From contig DHVG01000001.1 of NCBI GenBank assembly GCA_002412545.1, positions 336,630-400,629 of the forward strand: DNA of 64,000 nt, in the 5' to 3' direction. The notes beneath the pieces were generated by a model. It had not been told where the DNA came from and ran no database searches. It saw only the letters and a program-made list of their open reading frames with translations. Made by a program: the position numbers and the translations under genes. This stretch comes from Elusimicrobia bacterium UBA5214 (lineage in GTDB: Bacteria; Elusimicrobiota; UBA5214). Positions 47,575 to 55,927 of the stretch are shown here, in pieces (positions within the stretch are counted from its first letter, which is position 1; each line of letters starts with the position of its first letter).

Positions 47575-48539
47575 TCCACCTCCCGAATCGTCTTTTTAAA
47601 GTATTCAATTGTTCGTTTTAATCCTTCCAAGAAATTTACATTAGACCCTGACCCTAATTTTTTTTGCATCAAAGAAATATCTGCAAGAGTATGTTTAACA
47701 TCACCGGGACGCGGAGGATTATATATTGGTTGAATATTTTTACCAAGAATTTGGTTTACATATTTGACAATGTCCAAAACTGTATATGCTTCACCACAAG
47801 CAACATTCAAAACTTCACCATCAAGGTTAGGAACTGTAGCCGCTTGTATAGTTGCTTTCACTACATTGGCAACATAGGTAAAATCACGTGATTGTAAACC
47901 GTCACCATGAATTGGAGGTGGCTCATTTTTCAACATACAAGTAATAAATTTTGGTATTACTACTGCGTATTGGGACTCAAGAGATTGTCTTGGACCAAAA
48001 ACATTGAAATAACGCAAAGAGACCGTCTTCAAACCATAAGCCTTACTGAAAACTTTACAATAATATTCTCCAGTTAATTTGGTCAAAGCATACGGTGAGA
48101 TGGGTTGCGGTGGTAATTTCTCTTTTTCCGGTAGGCGCTTGGTTTCACCGTAAACTGAACTGGAAGAGGCAAAAACTACTTTTTTTATTTTTTCCTCACG
48201 CGCCGCAAGCAAAATATTTAGGGTGCCGGTTACATTCACTTCGTGATAAGAAACTGGGTCATCCATTGATTTCGGTACTGAACGCAAAGCAGCTACATGA
48301 ATTACATAATCTACATCTTTTATTACTTCTTCTACTTTCTTAAGGTCACGAATATCACCTTCTATTATTTCAAGTGATTGAGCAATTGAGCGATTAATTA
48401 ATAAAGAGAAGTCAAGATTTTCTCGCTTACCAGTAAAGAAATTATCCAAGACACGTACTCTTTCCCCACGTCTAAGTAATTCTTCAACAATGTGGCTACC
48501 AATGAACCCAGCCCCTCCGGTAACCAAATAAACACTCAT
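47571..48539 (-). CDS. UDP-N-acetylglucosamine/UDP-glucose 4-epimerase
   Basis: A 322-residue extended SDR: YLVTGGAGFIGSHIVEELLR, HVAALRSVPKSMDDP, ASSSSVYGE, SPYALTKLTGEYYCKV (Tyr-x3-Lys) and LRYFNVFGPRQ. The RSVPKSMDDP form resembles WbpP/Gne-type epimerases acting on UDP-GlcNAc or its uronate. ATG at 48537-48539 is preceded by AAGGAGAT. Residues around SLLINRSIAQSLE are encoded by an 8-bp-unit array and look inserted. Confidence 0.9.
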   Translation of the reverse strand: MSVYLVTGGAGFIGSHIVEELLRRGERVRVLDNFFTGKRENLDFSLLINRSIAQSLEIIEGDIRDLKKVEEVIKDVDYVIHVAALRSVPKSMDDPVSYHEVNVTGTLNILLAAREEKIKKVVFASSSSVYGETKRLPEKEKLPPQPISPYALTKLTGEYYCKVFSKAYGLKTVSLRYFNVFGPRQSLESQYAVVIPKFITCMLKNEPPPIHGDGLQSRDFTYVANVVKATIQAATVPNLDGEVLNVACGEAYTVLDIVKYVNQILGKNIQPIYNPPRPGDVKHTLADISLMQKKLGSGSNVNFLEGLKRTIEYFKKTIREVE

Positions 48540-48561
48540 CAAATCTCCTTTCCTATGTATT

Positions 48562-48636
48562 AAGTATGAGTAATGAATTATGAATTAAAATCATAACTCA
48601 GTTAAATTTATCATGCATAAATCATAATTTATACTT
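48562..48636. mobile_element. Gene-less inverted microrepeat element
   Basis: Arms 48562-48586 and 48612-48636 are inverted and match at 19 of 25 positions. Each consists of 7-bp units near TAATGAA/TTATGAA. Only 25 bp separate them and no gene is present. The right arm abuts the rfbD stop codon. The design is that of the four-helix elements, without the gene. Confidence 0.6.
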
Positions 48637-49533
48637 CTAAACTTCTAAGAGGTATTCTTGGAGTGCTTCTTTCCAATCTCTCAAATGTTTAAATCCTTGA
48701 ATACGCCAGTTGTAATTATCTAATACTGAATATTGAGGTCTTCTTGCTGGACGATTTAACTCTATTTGGCTGATTGGTAAAATTTTATTTTTGTAACCTA
48801 AAAAATTAGAAATTTCTTCAGCTATTTGATAATGGGATGCACTGTTCGCATTAGTTAGATGATACAACCCATAAAGATTCTTTTTAATTAAGTCACTAAT
48901 TGCCAAAGCTAAATCTTTAGTGTAAGTTGGTGAACCGATTTGGTCAGCAACAATTCTGATTTCGTTTACTTGTTTACTCGTTTGCTGTTTAGCTAATTTG
49001 ATTTGTTCAACAATTGCTGAAACAAAATTTTTTTTTCTTTCCCCAAAAAGCCAAGCTGTACGTATTATATAGAATTTGTTTAACAAATGCCGAACATAAA
49101 ATTCACCATTATATTTTGTCTTTCCATAAGTATTTATTGGGTTAGGCATATCATCCTCACGATACGGTGTATTCTTCTCTCCAGCGAAGACATAATCAGC
49201 AGAGATGTAAAGCATTGCGCTATCAAAACGCTGACAGGCTAAAGCAACATTACGAGTGGCTAAAGTATTATTTAAATATGCTTTTTCCGGATTTAACTCA
49301 CAATTGTCAACATTAGTCAATGCTGCCGCATGAATCACTAATTCAGGATTAACATTAGTAACAGTTTGATATGTTTCCGTGGGGTTAGTTAAATCAAGTT
49401 GTAACCATTTGTCTCTCTTAATAAAATCCGGACAATCGCTTTTTCCTAAACCGTAAATTTCATGCTCAATAAACAAAACTTGCCATAAATTGTATCCCAA
49501 CATTCCAGAAGCACCAGTAATTAATATTTTCAT
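48637..49533 (-). CDS. rfbD: dTDP-4-dehydrorhamnose reductase family protein
   Basis: A 298-residue SDR: ILITGASGMLGYNLWQVLF, HAAALTNVDNCELNPEKA, YISADYVFAGEKNTPY, NPINTYGKTKYNGEFYVRHL (Tyr-x3-Lys) and FYIIRTAWLFGERKKNFV. It reduces dTDP-4-keto-rhamnose, or a related keto sugar; rfbA, rfbB and rfbC are not in this window. An array of GTTTACT-type units (48964-48993) encodes KQQTSKQV. It is the first gene after a promoter at 49617-49645. Confidence 0.9.
   Translation of the reverse strand: MKILITGASGMLGYNLWQVLFIEHEIYGLGKSDCPDFIKRDKWLQLDLTNPTETYQTVTNVNPELVIHAAALTNVDNCELNPEKAYLNNTLATRNVALACQRFDSAMLYISADYVFAGEKNTPYREDDMPNPINTYGKTKYNGEFYVRHLLNKFYIIRTAWLFGERKKNFVSAIVEQIKLAKQQTSKQVNEIRIVADQIGSPTYTKDLALAISDLIKKNLYGLYHLTNANSASHYQIAEEISNFLGYKNKILPISQIELNRPARRPQYSVLDNYNWRIQGFKHLRDWKEALQEYLLEV
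48964..48993. repeat. GTTTACT-type microrepeat array in rfbD
   Basis: Four units (GTTTACT, GTTTACT, GTTTGCT, GTTTAGC), the first three spaced 8 bp apart and the last two contiguous, in frame and encoding AKQQTSKQV, a loop before the conserved DQIGSPTY block. Confidence 0.65.
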
Positions 49534-49616
49534 TGTTAATTGAATAACGAACAGTTAATTTTGAATTCCCAAAATTTAATATTTTCTGTTTTTGGATTGG
49601 TTTATTTAAATTAATA

Positions 49617-49645
49617 ATTTTAGATTTTTAACTTTGAATTGTCAA
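49617..49645 (-). promoter_or_regulatory. Sigma-70-type promoter upstream of rfbD
   Basis: Minus-strand TTGACA (49640-49645), 17-bp spacer, TAAAAT (49617-49622), 84 bp upstream of the rfbD ATG. It marks the boundary between the housekeeping genes to the right and the polysaccharide genes to the left. Confidence 0.65.
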
Positions 49646-49691
49646 ATCTTACAACAAATTTTGAAATTTGCAATCCGGAGTTTGCAATCAA

Positions 49692-51617
49692 TTATCGCCA
49701 AGGATACCATTCTGTTTCCTGTTTTCGTAAATAAAGTGATTTCCTCGCTTCCCCGGCAATTTTCAAATCTAAAGAAAACCACAATTCTTTAACCGTTGGA
49801 CGGTCACGATAATAAAAATTCAATACCCAACAGTGTAAATCACGAGTTAAAGAAATGTCTTTCTCAAAATATTGATTTCCCTTACGAGACAAATCTTGCC
49901 GTCCGGTAAATTCCACTTTCCAAGATTTTGTCAACGTGTAAACAAAACTACTACGCAAATAATATTCATCCGGATGATAATAAGTAAATCCTAATGATAA
50001 ATATCCTTTTTGCAATTCACCCAAAGTAGATTCAATTTGCCAAGAAAGATTTTTTTGCTCTTCCAAACTGTAAGTGTTAGATAGATAAGTTGACATGTTC
50101 TTTCTTGGATAATAGGTCAATTGGTTTACAAAATTTTCTTTCTTTTTGGTCAAAAAATCGTAACCGCTTGTTGTTCTCCAATCTATTTGTCTAGTTGGCT
50201 GCCATTGTCCAAATAAGGATACATGGTTTGTTCCCACTGATTTTCCAAATTCAGCGGCATAACTGTATCCAAAATCAAAGGATAATAAATACAGTGGTCG
50301 GTAGCGTAAATTTGTTCCTGTTTGATAATATTTACGGATGAGATTTCTTGGGTCGGTCTTATTAGTAACACTTAAAACAATTTGAGGAGTAAGAACTAAT
50401 ACTTTACTCAAGTCAAACCGGCTAGTAAGACCGAACCTATCCTCGGTTTCTACTTGGTAGTAATCTTTCTCGCGGGTATAACGATTACTTAAGTCAAAAG
50501 AAAAATTGTAAAATAAGGGTAACCTCGTAGATTTAATCGGCTGCGTAAAGAGAATAAACCGTGGAGCATAAACTTCTTCACTGCGGAAATGGTCAACATA
50601 CCACCGACTATTATCCTGAACAATCATCCGCATCGTATAATCTTTCTCTGAATAGCTAAAAGCAAGATACGAATTAACTTCTGAATTGCGTCGTTGCCAA
50701 TCCTCGCGAAAGTAAAAATTGCTGAAATTATAATGATTGAGCAAGTTTAAATTAGAAGTGAGAATCAATTTCTGAGTCAACTGTGACCAATGTGCGTAAC
50801 GCATATTCCAGCGTTCAAGAGAAGTGTCTTTTTCCTTTATCCGATAACCAAAGAAAGAACCCCTTGAACGGTCAGCAAAATTGTAGTTATACTCTACCCC
50901 GGTTCCCCAGCCCTTCTTTTTTAAATAGTCAAGATAAATTTTACCATAAGTATTTTTACTTACCGGATAACCAATTTTATTCCGTAGATAAAAACCTTCC
51001 CTTTCACCATAACCAGGATAAATTTCAATACTCATTTTCCGTTTTTTTAAAGATTGATAGTAAAACGGCAGGTAAAATAAAGGTATTCCTCGGATACATA
51101 ACAAAACATCCCTTGTAGATATGCTATCTTCAAGAATAAGGTCAAGTTTTCTCGCTTTAAAAAAATAATGCGGAGAAGATAATTCACAAGTGGTAAGAAC
51201 TGAACCGGAAGAAATGAACTTCTTTTCACCAGTTTTTTCCATTTTTTTTGCGCTGAGATACCAGGGAGCAAAAGTTAACCTACCTTGGACAAAATCAGCA
51301 GTTTTATTCTCTGTATTGTAATTTATACTTTCTGCAGTAATTTTTTTTTCCTTCTCCATGAATACCACATTCCCTTGCGCACTTATTTTTTTCTTCCTTT
51401 CTTCAATAATCACTTCATCAGCTTCAAGTTTATTATTGTCAAATAACATTCTTACATTTCCTAAGAGACTAAGTCTATTTTCTTGACCTTGGTATTCTCC
51501 ATGGTGTGCCCAGAAATTCATTTTTTTCTCTTCGCTGTAAGAAGAAGTAATTACCTCAAAAGTTACAAAAAAAATTAAAAAAAAACTAATAATTATCCCT
51601 TGGTAGTAACGCAGCAC
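49692..51617 (-). CDS. lptD: LPS-assembly protein LptD-like outer-membrane protein
   Basis: A 641-residue protein: signal peptide at about 1-28, an OstA/LptA-like N-terminal domain (ENRLSLLGNVRMLFDNNKLE, ISAQGNVVFMEKEKKITAES) at about 35-150, and a long beta-barrel rich in Tyr/Arg with RGIPLFYLPFYYQSLKKRK, the typical LptD segment at the start of the barrel. It is shorter than the enterobacterial protein (about 780). It inserts lipopolysaccharide in the outer leaflet. Its start overlaps the ROK kinase gene by 32 bp. Confidence 0.88.
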   Translation of the reverse strand: MLRYYQGIIISFFLIFFVTFEVITSSYSEEKKMNFWAHHGEYQGQENRLSLLGNVRMLFDNNKLEADEVIIEERKKKISAQGNVVFMEKEKKITAESINYNTENKTADFVQGRLTFAPWYLSAKKMEKTGEKKFISSGSVLTTCELSSPHYFFKARKLDLILEDSISTRDVLLCIRGIPLFYLPFYYQSLKKRKMSIEIYPGYGEREGFYLRNKIGYPVSKNTYGKIYLDYLKKKGWGTGVEYNYNFADRSRGSFFGYRIKEKDTSLERWNMRYAHWSQLTQKLILTSNLNLLNHYNFSNFYFREDWQRRNSEVNSYLAFSYSEKDYTMRMIVQDNSRWYVDHFRSEEVYAPRFILFTQPIKSTRLPLFYNFSFDLSNRYTREKDYYQVETEDRFGLTSRFDLSKVLVLTPQIVLSVTNKTDPRNLIRKYYQTGTNLRYRPLYLLSFDFGYSYAAEFGKSVGTNHVSLFGQWQPTRQIDWRTTSGYDFLTKKKENFVNQLTYYPRKNMSTYLSNTYSLEEQKNLSWQIESTLGELQKGYLSLGFTYYHPDEYYLRSSFVYTLTKSWKVEFTGRQDLSRKGNQYFEKDISLTRDLHCWVLNFYYRDRPTVKELWFSLDLKIAGEARKSLYLRKQETEWYPWR

Positions 51618-52578
51618 CGATAGCTCCTAAATTTTTTTTGACCGTAACTATTTTTACTCGTTTTAGTGGTTCAGAAAATGTGTTCTTTTTTAAAGTCTTT
51701 TTTAGTTCTCCAAGAAAAAACTTTGCAGATTTACTTATACCTCCAGTAAGAACAACCATTCCCGGATTGAGAAGATTTATTATTCCAGAAAGAGTTATTC
51801 CTAAGTTTTTCCCCATTTTTTCCCAGATATTTTTTGCTAAACGGTCATTTTTGTCTGCTGCTTGTGCAATTATCTCCGGTGTAATTTTTTTCAAATCCCC
51901 TTTAACTAATTTCATTATTATGCTTTTTCTCCCCTGAATAATTTCCTTTTTTGCCATTTCTACAAGATAATTCACACCCACATATCTTTCAATACAACCA
52001 TAATTACCGCAATTACAACGCAATCCTTGAGGATACAAAATTATATGTCCAATTTCACCTGCACTACCACTTACTCCTCGGTAAAGTTGACCATTGATAA
52101 TTATTCCTCCACCTAAACCTGTTCCTAAGGTAAGACAAATTAAATTCTTTATTTTCTTTTTACCAATCAAAAAATAGGCACCCCAAGCGGCTGTATTCGC
52201 ATCGTTTTCTAAAATTACTTTTAATCTTGGAAAATATTTCTTTATTTTTTTGATTACTTCTAAATTTTTCCAACCTAAATTTGGTGAAAAGTGAATTATT
52301 CCTTTTTTCTGATTCACTAATCCAGCAACAGAGATACCAACAGTTTTGGTAGATTTTTGAATTAAACATCGTGTTTGAAAAATAATTTCTTCAACTGCTT
52401 TTTCTGACTCTCTCGGCGTAGGTATAATTTTTTCTCTTAATATTTTCCCCATCTTATTAACTAAAATGAAGTGAAGATTAGTCGCACCTAAATCTACACC
52501 TAGGTATGAATCGTTCTGGTTCACTCTTGCCCTTGAACCGTATGGTTCAGGGCTTGCACCAGACGGTGCAGGGTTCAT
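51586..52578 (-). CDS. ROK-family sugar kinase (glucokinase-like)
   Basis: A 330-residue kinase: YLGVDLGATNLHFILVN (phosphate-1), ENDANTAAWGAYF, LTLGTGLGGGIIINGQLYRG, the zinc motif with CNCGNYGCIE, and LTGGISKSAKFF. It likely phosphorylates glucose or a hexosamine. The roughly 20 residues before YLGVDLG (PAPSGASPEPYGSRARVNQN) are encoded by a palindromic repeat. ATG 52576-52578 overlaps the folC stop (ATGA); another ATG lies at 52608. Confidence 0.92.
   Translation of the reverse strand: MNPAPSGASPEPYGSRARVNQNDSYLGVDLGATNLHFILVNKMGKILREKIIPTPRESEKAVEEIIFQTRCLIQKSTKTVGISVAGLVNQKKGIIHFSPNLGWKNLEVIKKIKKYFPRLKVILENDANTAAWGAYFLIGKKKIKNLICLTLGTGLGGGIIINGQLYRGVSGSAGEIGHIILYPQGLRCNCGNYGCIERYVGVNYLVEMAKKEIIQGRKSIIMKLVKGDLKKITPEIIAQAADKNDRLAKNIWEKMGKNLGITLSGIINLLNPGMVVLTGGISKSAKFFLGELKKTLKKNTFSEPLKRVKIVTVKKNLGAIGAALLPRDNY
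52518..52577. repeat. Double palindrome at the folC/ROK junction
   Basis: Two adjacent hairpin units, GAACCGTATGGTTC (52535-52548) and TGCACCAGACGGTGCA (52555-52570), each followed by CAGGG. They encode the extra N-terminus of the ROK kinase and contain its probable start codon. Confidence 0.75.
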
Positions 52579-53981
52579 ACCGAGATAAGTTGTCCTTCCT
52601 TTTTCCATTCTAAAATTACTTTTTTCGCCTCACCTACAGTGTAAAGCGAACCGGTAACCAAGACAAAGGTATCTTTATCATTGACTTGATTAAGAGCGAA
52701 ATTTAATGCTTCTTCAACAGTTGGTTTAAGAAAAATTTTTTCTTTATTTAAATACTTTGCTACTTCTGAATATAATACTTTTGGGTCAGCACCACGATAA
52801 TAAGTTGGTTTAGTGACAACCACTTCATCAATTACTGAACAAATTTCTTTAACCATTTTAGAAATATCTTTATCGGCTAAAATTCCTAAAATAGCGAATA
52901 TTCTTTTAGTTTTTAATTGAGCGAGATTATCTTGGAGAATTTTCATTCCGGCAGGATTGTGTGCACCATCCAAAATAACCGTTAACCGTTTACCGTTTAC
53001 CGTTAACTGTTGAACTTCTAAACGACCGGGCCAAAAAGTATTTTCTAAACCTTTACGAATTGCTCGTTCAGAAATAAAAATATTCTTTAATCTTAAAACT
53101 TCAATTGTCGTTACCGCAAGGCATGCGTTTTCAACTTGATGTTCCCCAAGAAGTTTAATTCTCAGATTCCGGTAATTATTAAAAATTCCCTCATAGTCAA
53201 AATACTGGTAATTGGTAATTGGTAATTGGTAATTGGGTGTTGAGAATGAAAGAAAACGAAAGTTTTCTCCTAAAGTAAATAAACGATTTTTTCTTTCTGC
53301 ACAAATTCTTTTTAACAAAGAGAGAACATTTTTTTGTTTTACTCCAGTAACGGTAAAACTATTATTTTTAATAATTCCTGCTTTTTCGTAAGTAATTTTT
53401 TTAAGAGTTTTCCCTAAATATTCTGTATGTTCATAATCAATATTTGTAATCAGTTCAACTAAAGGTCGTTCAATAACATTAGTTGCATCAAGCCTTCCAC
53501 CCAATCCTACCTCAAGAATAAGAAAATCTACCTTCTTTTCAAAAAAATACTGAAAAGCCAGTGCAGTAAGAAATTCAAAATAAGTAAGTTCCTTTACCAG
53601 TTTATAGTTTATAGTTGATAGTTCAGAGTAAAGACGAACAAAATCTTTTTTGGAAATCGGGATACTATTAATCTGAATACGTTCACGAATATCTACTAAA
53701 TGTGGTGAAGTATAAAGTCCAACCCGATACCCTGCAAATTCTAAAATTTTTGCAATAAAAGATGCGGTTGAACCTTTACCGTTAGTCCCAGTAATATGAA
53801 TAATTTGTAGATTTCTTTCCGGATGATTTAACTCTTTAAGAAATTTGTCAATCCGTTCTAAACCAAAAAGAAAACCGAAACGTTCGCGCTTTTCTAACTG
53901 CTGAACTATCTCTTGATAATCTACCCCGTTAGAAATCTTAGAGTAATGTTCCGAAGAACGAAAACTTTTAGTTCTAATCAT
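52575..53981 (-). CDS. folC: Folylpolyglutamate synthase/dihydrofolate synthase
   Basis: A 468-residue Mur-ligase-fold enzyme adding glutamate to folates: IIHITGTNGKGSTASFIAKI (ATP loop), GLYTSPHLVDIRERIQ, LEVGLGGRLDATNVI, NIDYEHTEYLGKTLKKI and VILDGAHNPAGMKIL. Three heptad arrays lie in frame (53599-53626, 53206-53233, 52981-53015) and encode YSELSTINYKLV, TPNYQLPITNYQYF and TVNGKRLTV, all at positions where the family has short loops. The first 20 residues (MIRTKSFRSSEHYSKISNGV) come from an inverted-repeat element. Confidence 0.95.
   Translation of the reverse strand: MIRTKSFRSSEHYSKISNGVDYQEIVQQLEKRERFGFLFGLERIDKFLKELNHPERNLQIIHITGTNGKGSTASFIAKILEFAGYRVGLYTSPHLVDIRERIQINSIPISKKDFVRLYSELSTINYKLVKELTYFEFLTALAFQYFFEKKVDFLILEVGLGGRLDATNVIERPLVELITNIDYEHTEYLGKTLKKITYEKAGIIKNNSFTVTGVKQKNVLSLLKRICAERKNRLFTLGENFRFLSFSTPNYQLPITNYQYFDYEGIFNNYRNLRIKLLGEHQVENACLAVTTIEVLRLKNIFISERAIRKGLENTFWPGRLEVQQLTVNGKRLTVILDGAHNPAGMKILQDNLAQLKTKRIFAILGILADKDISKMVKEICSVIDEVVVTKPTYYRGADPKVLYSEVAKYLNKEKIFLKPTVEEALNFALNQVNDKDTFVLVTGSLYTVGEAKKVILEWKKEGQLISV
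52981..53015. repeat. Heptad array GTTTACC x5, in frame in folC
   Basis: GTTAACC, GTTTACC, GTTTACC, GTTAACT and GTTGAAC in tandem. They encode VNGKRLTV just before the conserved ILDGAHNPAG block. Confidence 0.8.
53206..53233. repeat. Heptad array TGGTAAT x4, in frame in folC
   Basis: Four perfect tandem copies of TGGTAAT, encoding QLPITNYQY. One of the cleanest arrays in the window. Confidence 0.85.
53599..53626. repeat. Heptad array AGTTTAT x4, in frame in folC
   Basis: AGTTTAT, AGTTTAT, AGTTGAT and AGTTCAG in tandem, encoding LSTINYKL in the segment between FVRLYSE and ELTYFEFLTALAF. Confidence 0.8.
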
Positions 53982-54008
53982 AATCTTTTTTGAAATTTCT
54001 AACGGGGT
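53923..54008. mobile_element. 86-bp inverted-repeat element spanning the accD/folC junction
   Basis: Perfect 14-bp terminal inverted repeats: ACCCCGTTAGAAAT at 53923-53936 and ATTTCTAACGGGGT at 53995-54008. The interior contains a smaller palindrome around CGTTCTTCGGAACA. The accD stop codon (TAG, 53999-54001) lies in one end and the folC ATG (53979-53981) in the interior, so the element supplies the 3' end of one gene and the 5' end of the next. Confidence 0.8.
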
Positions 54009-54889
54009 TTAGAAAAATTAAGTAACCGAATTAATATTTTTTTTGTTTCTTTACGTTCAACAATTAAGTCAATCATACCATGTTTGAGTAAAAATTCTGC
54101 CTGTTGGAATCCTTCCGGTAAAGGTTGACGAATTGTCTGTTCAATCACTCGTGGCCCAGCAAAACCAATTAATGCTTTAGGTTCAGCAAGAATAATATCA
54201 CCAAGAAAAGCAAACGACGCTGATACCCCCCCAGTAGTTGGGTCAGTAAGAATAGAAATAAAAGGTAAACCTTTTTCGCTGAATTTGGCTAAAGCAGACG
54301 CCGTTTTACCCATCTGCATCAAAGAGAGTATTCCTTCCTGCATTCGTGCCCCCCCAGAAGCAGAAACAATAATTAAGGGTAGCTTCTTTTTTATTGCTTT
54401 TTCAATCGCACGAGTGACCTTCTCACCTACTACGCTACCCATACTCCCGCCAAGAAATTCAAAATCAAGAAAACCGCATACTGCTTGATGCTCACCAATA
54501 AATCCTTCTCCAGCAACCGCTGCTTCTTTAAGAGCAGTTTTTTTCTGGTCTTCAACAATCTTTTCCTGGTAACTTTGATTAGCCGTAAAAGATAAAGGAT
54601 CAGCAGGAAACAGATTTTTATCATATTCACGGAAACTTTTCGGTTCTAAGAGCAGCGCAATTCGTTCTCGTGCTGATAAACGAAAATAATAACCACATTT
54701 AGGACAAACTTTAAAATTCTCTTCTAATTCTTTGTTATAAATAATCTCTTCACAATTTTTACATTTTGTCCATAACCCTTCCGGTGTTTCTTTACCGATT
54801 CGGTTGAGCTCACCGCCAAAGTTATTTGAATCTTTTTTGTTTTCTCGTAAAGAGACGAGGTCTCTACGAGACTTTTCGTCTTTAGGCAT
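53999..54889 (-). CDS. accD: Acetyl-CoA carboxylase carboxyltransferase subunit beta
   Basis: A 296-residue protein. The zinc finger is CKNCEEIIYNKEL...CPKCGYYF at about 47-72; crotonase-fold blocks ASGGARMQEGILSLMQMGK and FISILTDPTTGGVSASFAFL are present. It transfers the carboxyl group from carboxybiotin to acetyl-CoA together with AccA. ATG 54887-54889 is preceded by GGAGA. The first roughly 38 residues before TPEGLWTKC are longer than usual and include RRDLVSLRENK, encoded by a palindrome at 54844-54870. The stop codon lies in an inverted-repeat element. Confidence 0.95.
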   Translation of the reverse strand: MPKDEKSRRDLVSLRENKKDSNNFGGELNRIGKETPEGLWTKCKNCEEIIYNKELEENFKVCPKCGYYFRLSARERIALLLEPKSFREYDKNLFPADPLSFTANQSYQEKIVEDQKKTALKEAAVAGEGFIGEHQAVCGFLDFEFLGGSMGSVVGEKVTRAIEKAIKKKLPLIIVSASGGARMQEGILSLMQMGKTASALAKFSEKGLPFISILTDPTTGGVSASFAFLGDIILAEPKALIGFAGPRVIEQTIRQPLPEGFQQAEFLLKHGMIDLIVERKETKKILIRLLNFSKPR

Positions 54890-54899
54890 ATTTTTTCTC

Positions 54900-55084
54900 C
54901 CCCGCACCTTTTGTAGATGATGCCATTATTTCTATGAGTTGTCCTCTGAAGATAACCGGTGCATCTAAAAAAATGTTATTTTGTTCGTTTATTTAAAGAG
55001 TTTACAATACATGGCATCGGAGAAACAACTCATTCATCCTTCGTAGTATACTACGGAGAACGGATATCTACAAAAGGTGTGGGG
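54900..55084. mobile_element. CCCCGCACC-type inverted-repeat element, copy b
   Basis: A 185-bp block between trpA and accD with 19-bp terminal inverted repeats matching at 18 positions (54900-54918, starting CCCCGCACCTTTTGTAGA, and 55066-55084). Inner inverted pairs (ATGAGTTGTCCTC/GAGAAACAACTCAT) extend the potential stem. There is no gene inside. Confidence 0.75.
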
Positions 55085-55092
55085 TCTCCTCC

Positions 55093-55908
55093 TTAACTTA
55101 AAGCATTTTTCAGGTTGAGAATAAATTTTCTCATCTTGGGCAGTGGATTCTTATATTTACGGATAATTTCAATTATTGCACTGCCAACAATAATACCGTC
55201 AACTAAATTTTTTATCTCCTCAACCTGCCTTGAATTAGAAATACCAAAACCTAACGCTAAAGGTTTATCTGTATAGTTATGCACCTTCCTTAAGAAAGGT
55301 TCTAATCCGGTAAACAATCTATTCCTTGCTCCGGTAACCCCGGTTATCGAAACTATATAAACAAATCCTTGACTTCGTTTAGTAATCATTTTAATCCGTT
55401 TTTCATTAGAAGTAGGTGCAAGAAGATAAATCAAATCTAACTTTGCTCTTTGCCCCGCCCCCGCTAAATCTACGGCGGGCAGGTCTTTGCTCTTTGCTTG
55501 TAATTCTTTATCTTCTTCCGGCAATAAATCTGGAATAATTACTCCGTCAAGACCATTTTCCTTTGCTACCTGAAGGAAATTTTTATATTGATATATCGGA
55601 TTATAATAACTCATTAACACTAAAGGAAGGTTGCTTTTTTTTCGTATTCGTTCAACAAGCTCAAGGATTTTCTTAAGATTCGTTCCTTGGTTCAAAGAAA
55701 ACAACGAAGAATATTGTATTGTTGGACCATCAGCAATCGGGTCAGAAAAAGGTACACCAAGTTCAATAATATCTACTCCCCACTCTTCTAAGTAATAAAC
55801 CAATTCTTCAGTAGTTCTCAAATTTGGATATCCGGCAGTAAGAAAAACAATTAACGCCTTTTTCTTATCTTTTCTCAGTTCTTTAAATTTCTTATCGATT
55901 CGGTTCAT
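55093..55908 (-). CDS. trpA: Tryptophan synthase alpha chain
   Basis: A 271-residue TIM-barrel cleaving indole-3-glycerol phosphate. The catalytic Glu and Asp are in IIELGVPFSDPIADGPTIQ, and LMSYYNPIYQYKNF, DGVIIPDLLPEEDKEL and VGSAIIEII are normal. Between KEL and LDLIYLLAPTS there is an extra segment (QAKSKDLPAVDLAGAGQRAK) encoded by TTTGCTC heptads interrupted by a GC-rich palindrome (55442-55499). The insert lies in a surface loop before beta-strand 5. Confidence 0.95.
   Translation of the reverse strand: MNRIDKKFKELRKDKKKALIVFLTAGYPNLRTTEELVYYLEEWGVDIIELGVPFSDPIADGPTIQYSSLFSLNQGTNLKKILELVERIRKKSNLPLVLMSYYNPIYQYKNFLQVAKENGLDGVIIPDLLPEEDKELQAKSKDLPAVDLAGAGQRAKLDLIYLLAPTSNEKRIKMITKRSQGFVYIVSITGVTGARNRLFTGLEPFLRKVHNYTDKPLALGFGISNSRQVEEIKNLVDGIIVGSAIIEIIRKYKNPLPKMRKFILNLKNALS
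55442..55499. repeat. TTTGCTC heptads interrupted by a palindrome, in frame in trpA
   Basis: TTTGCTC units at 55442-55453 and 55486-55499 flank a GC-rich hairpin with CCCGCC and GGCGGG arms (about 55453-55480). The array matches that in the perosamine synthase (6686-6713), while the hairpin is absent there. Confidence 0.8.
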
Positions 55909-55927
55909 TTTATTTTCACTTTCAACT

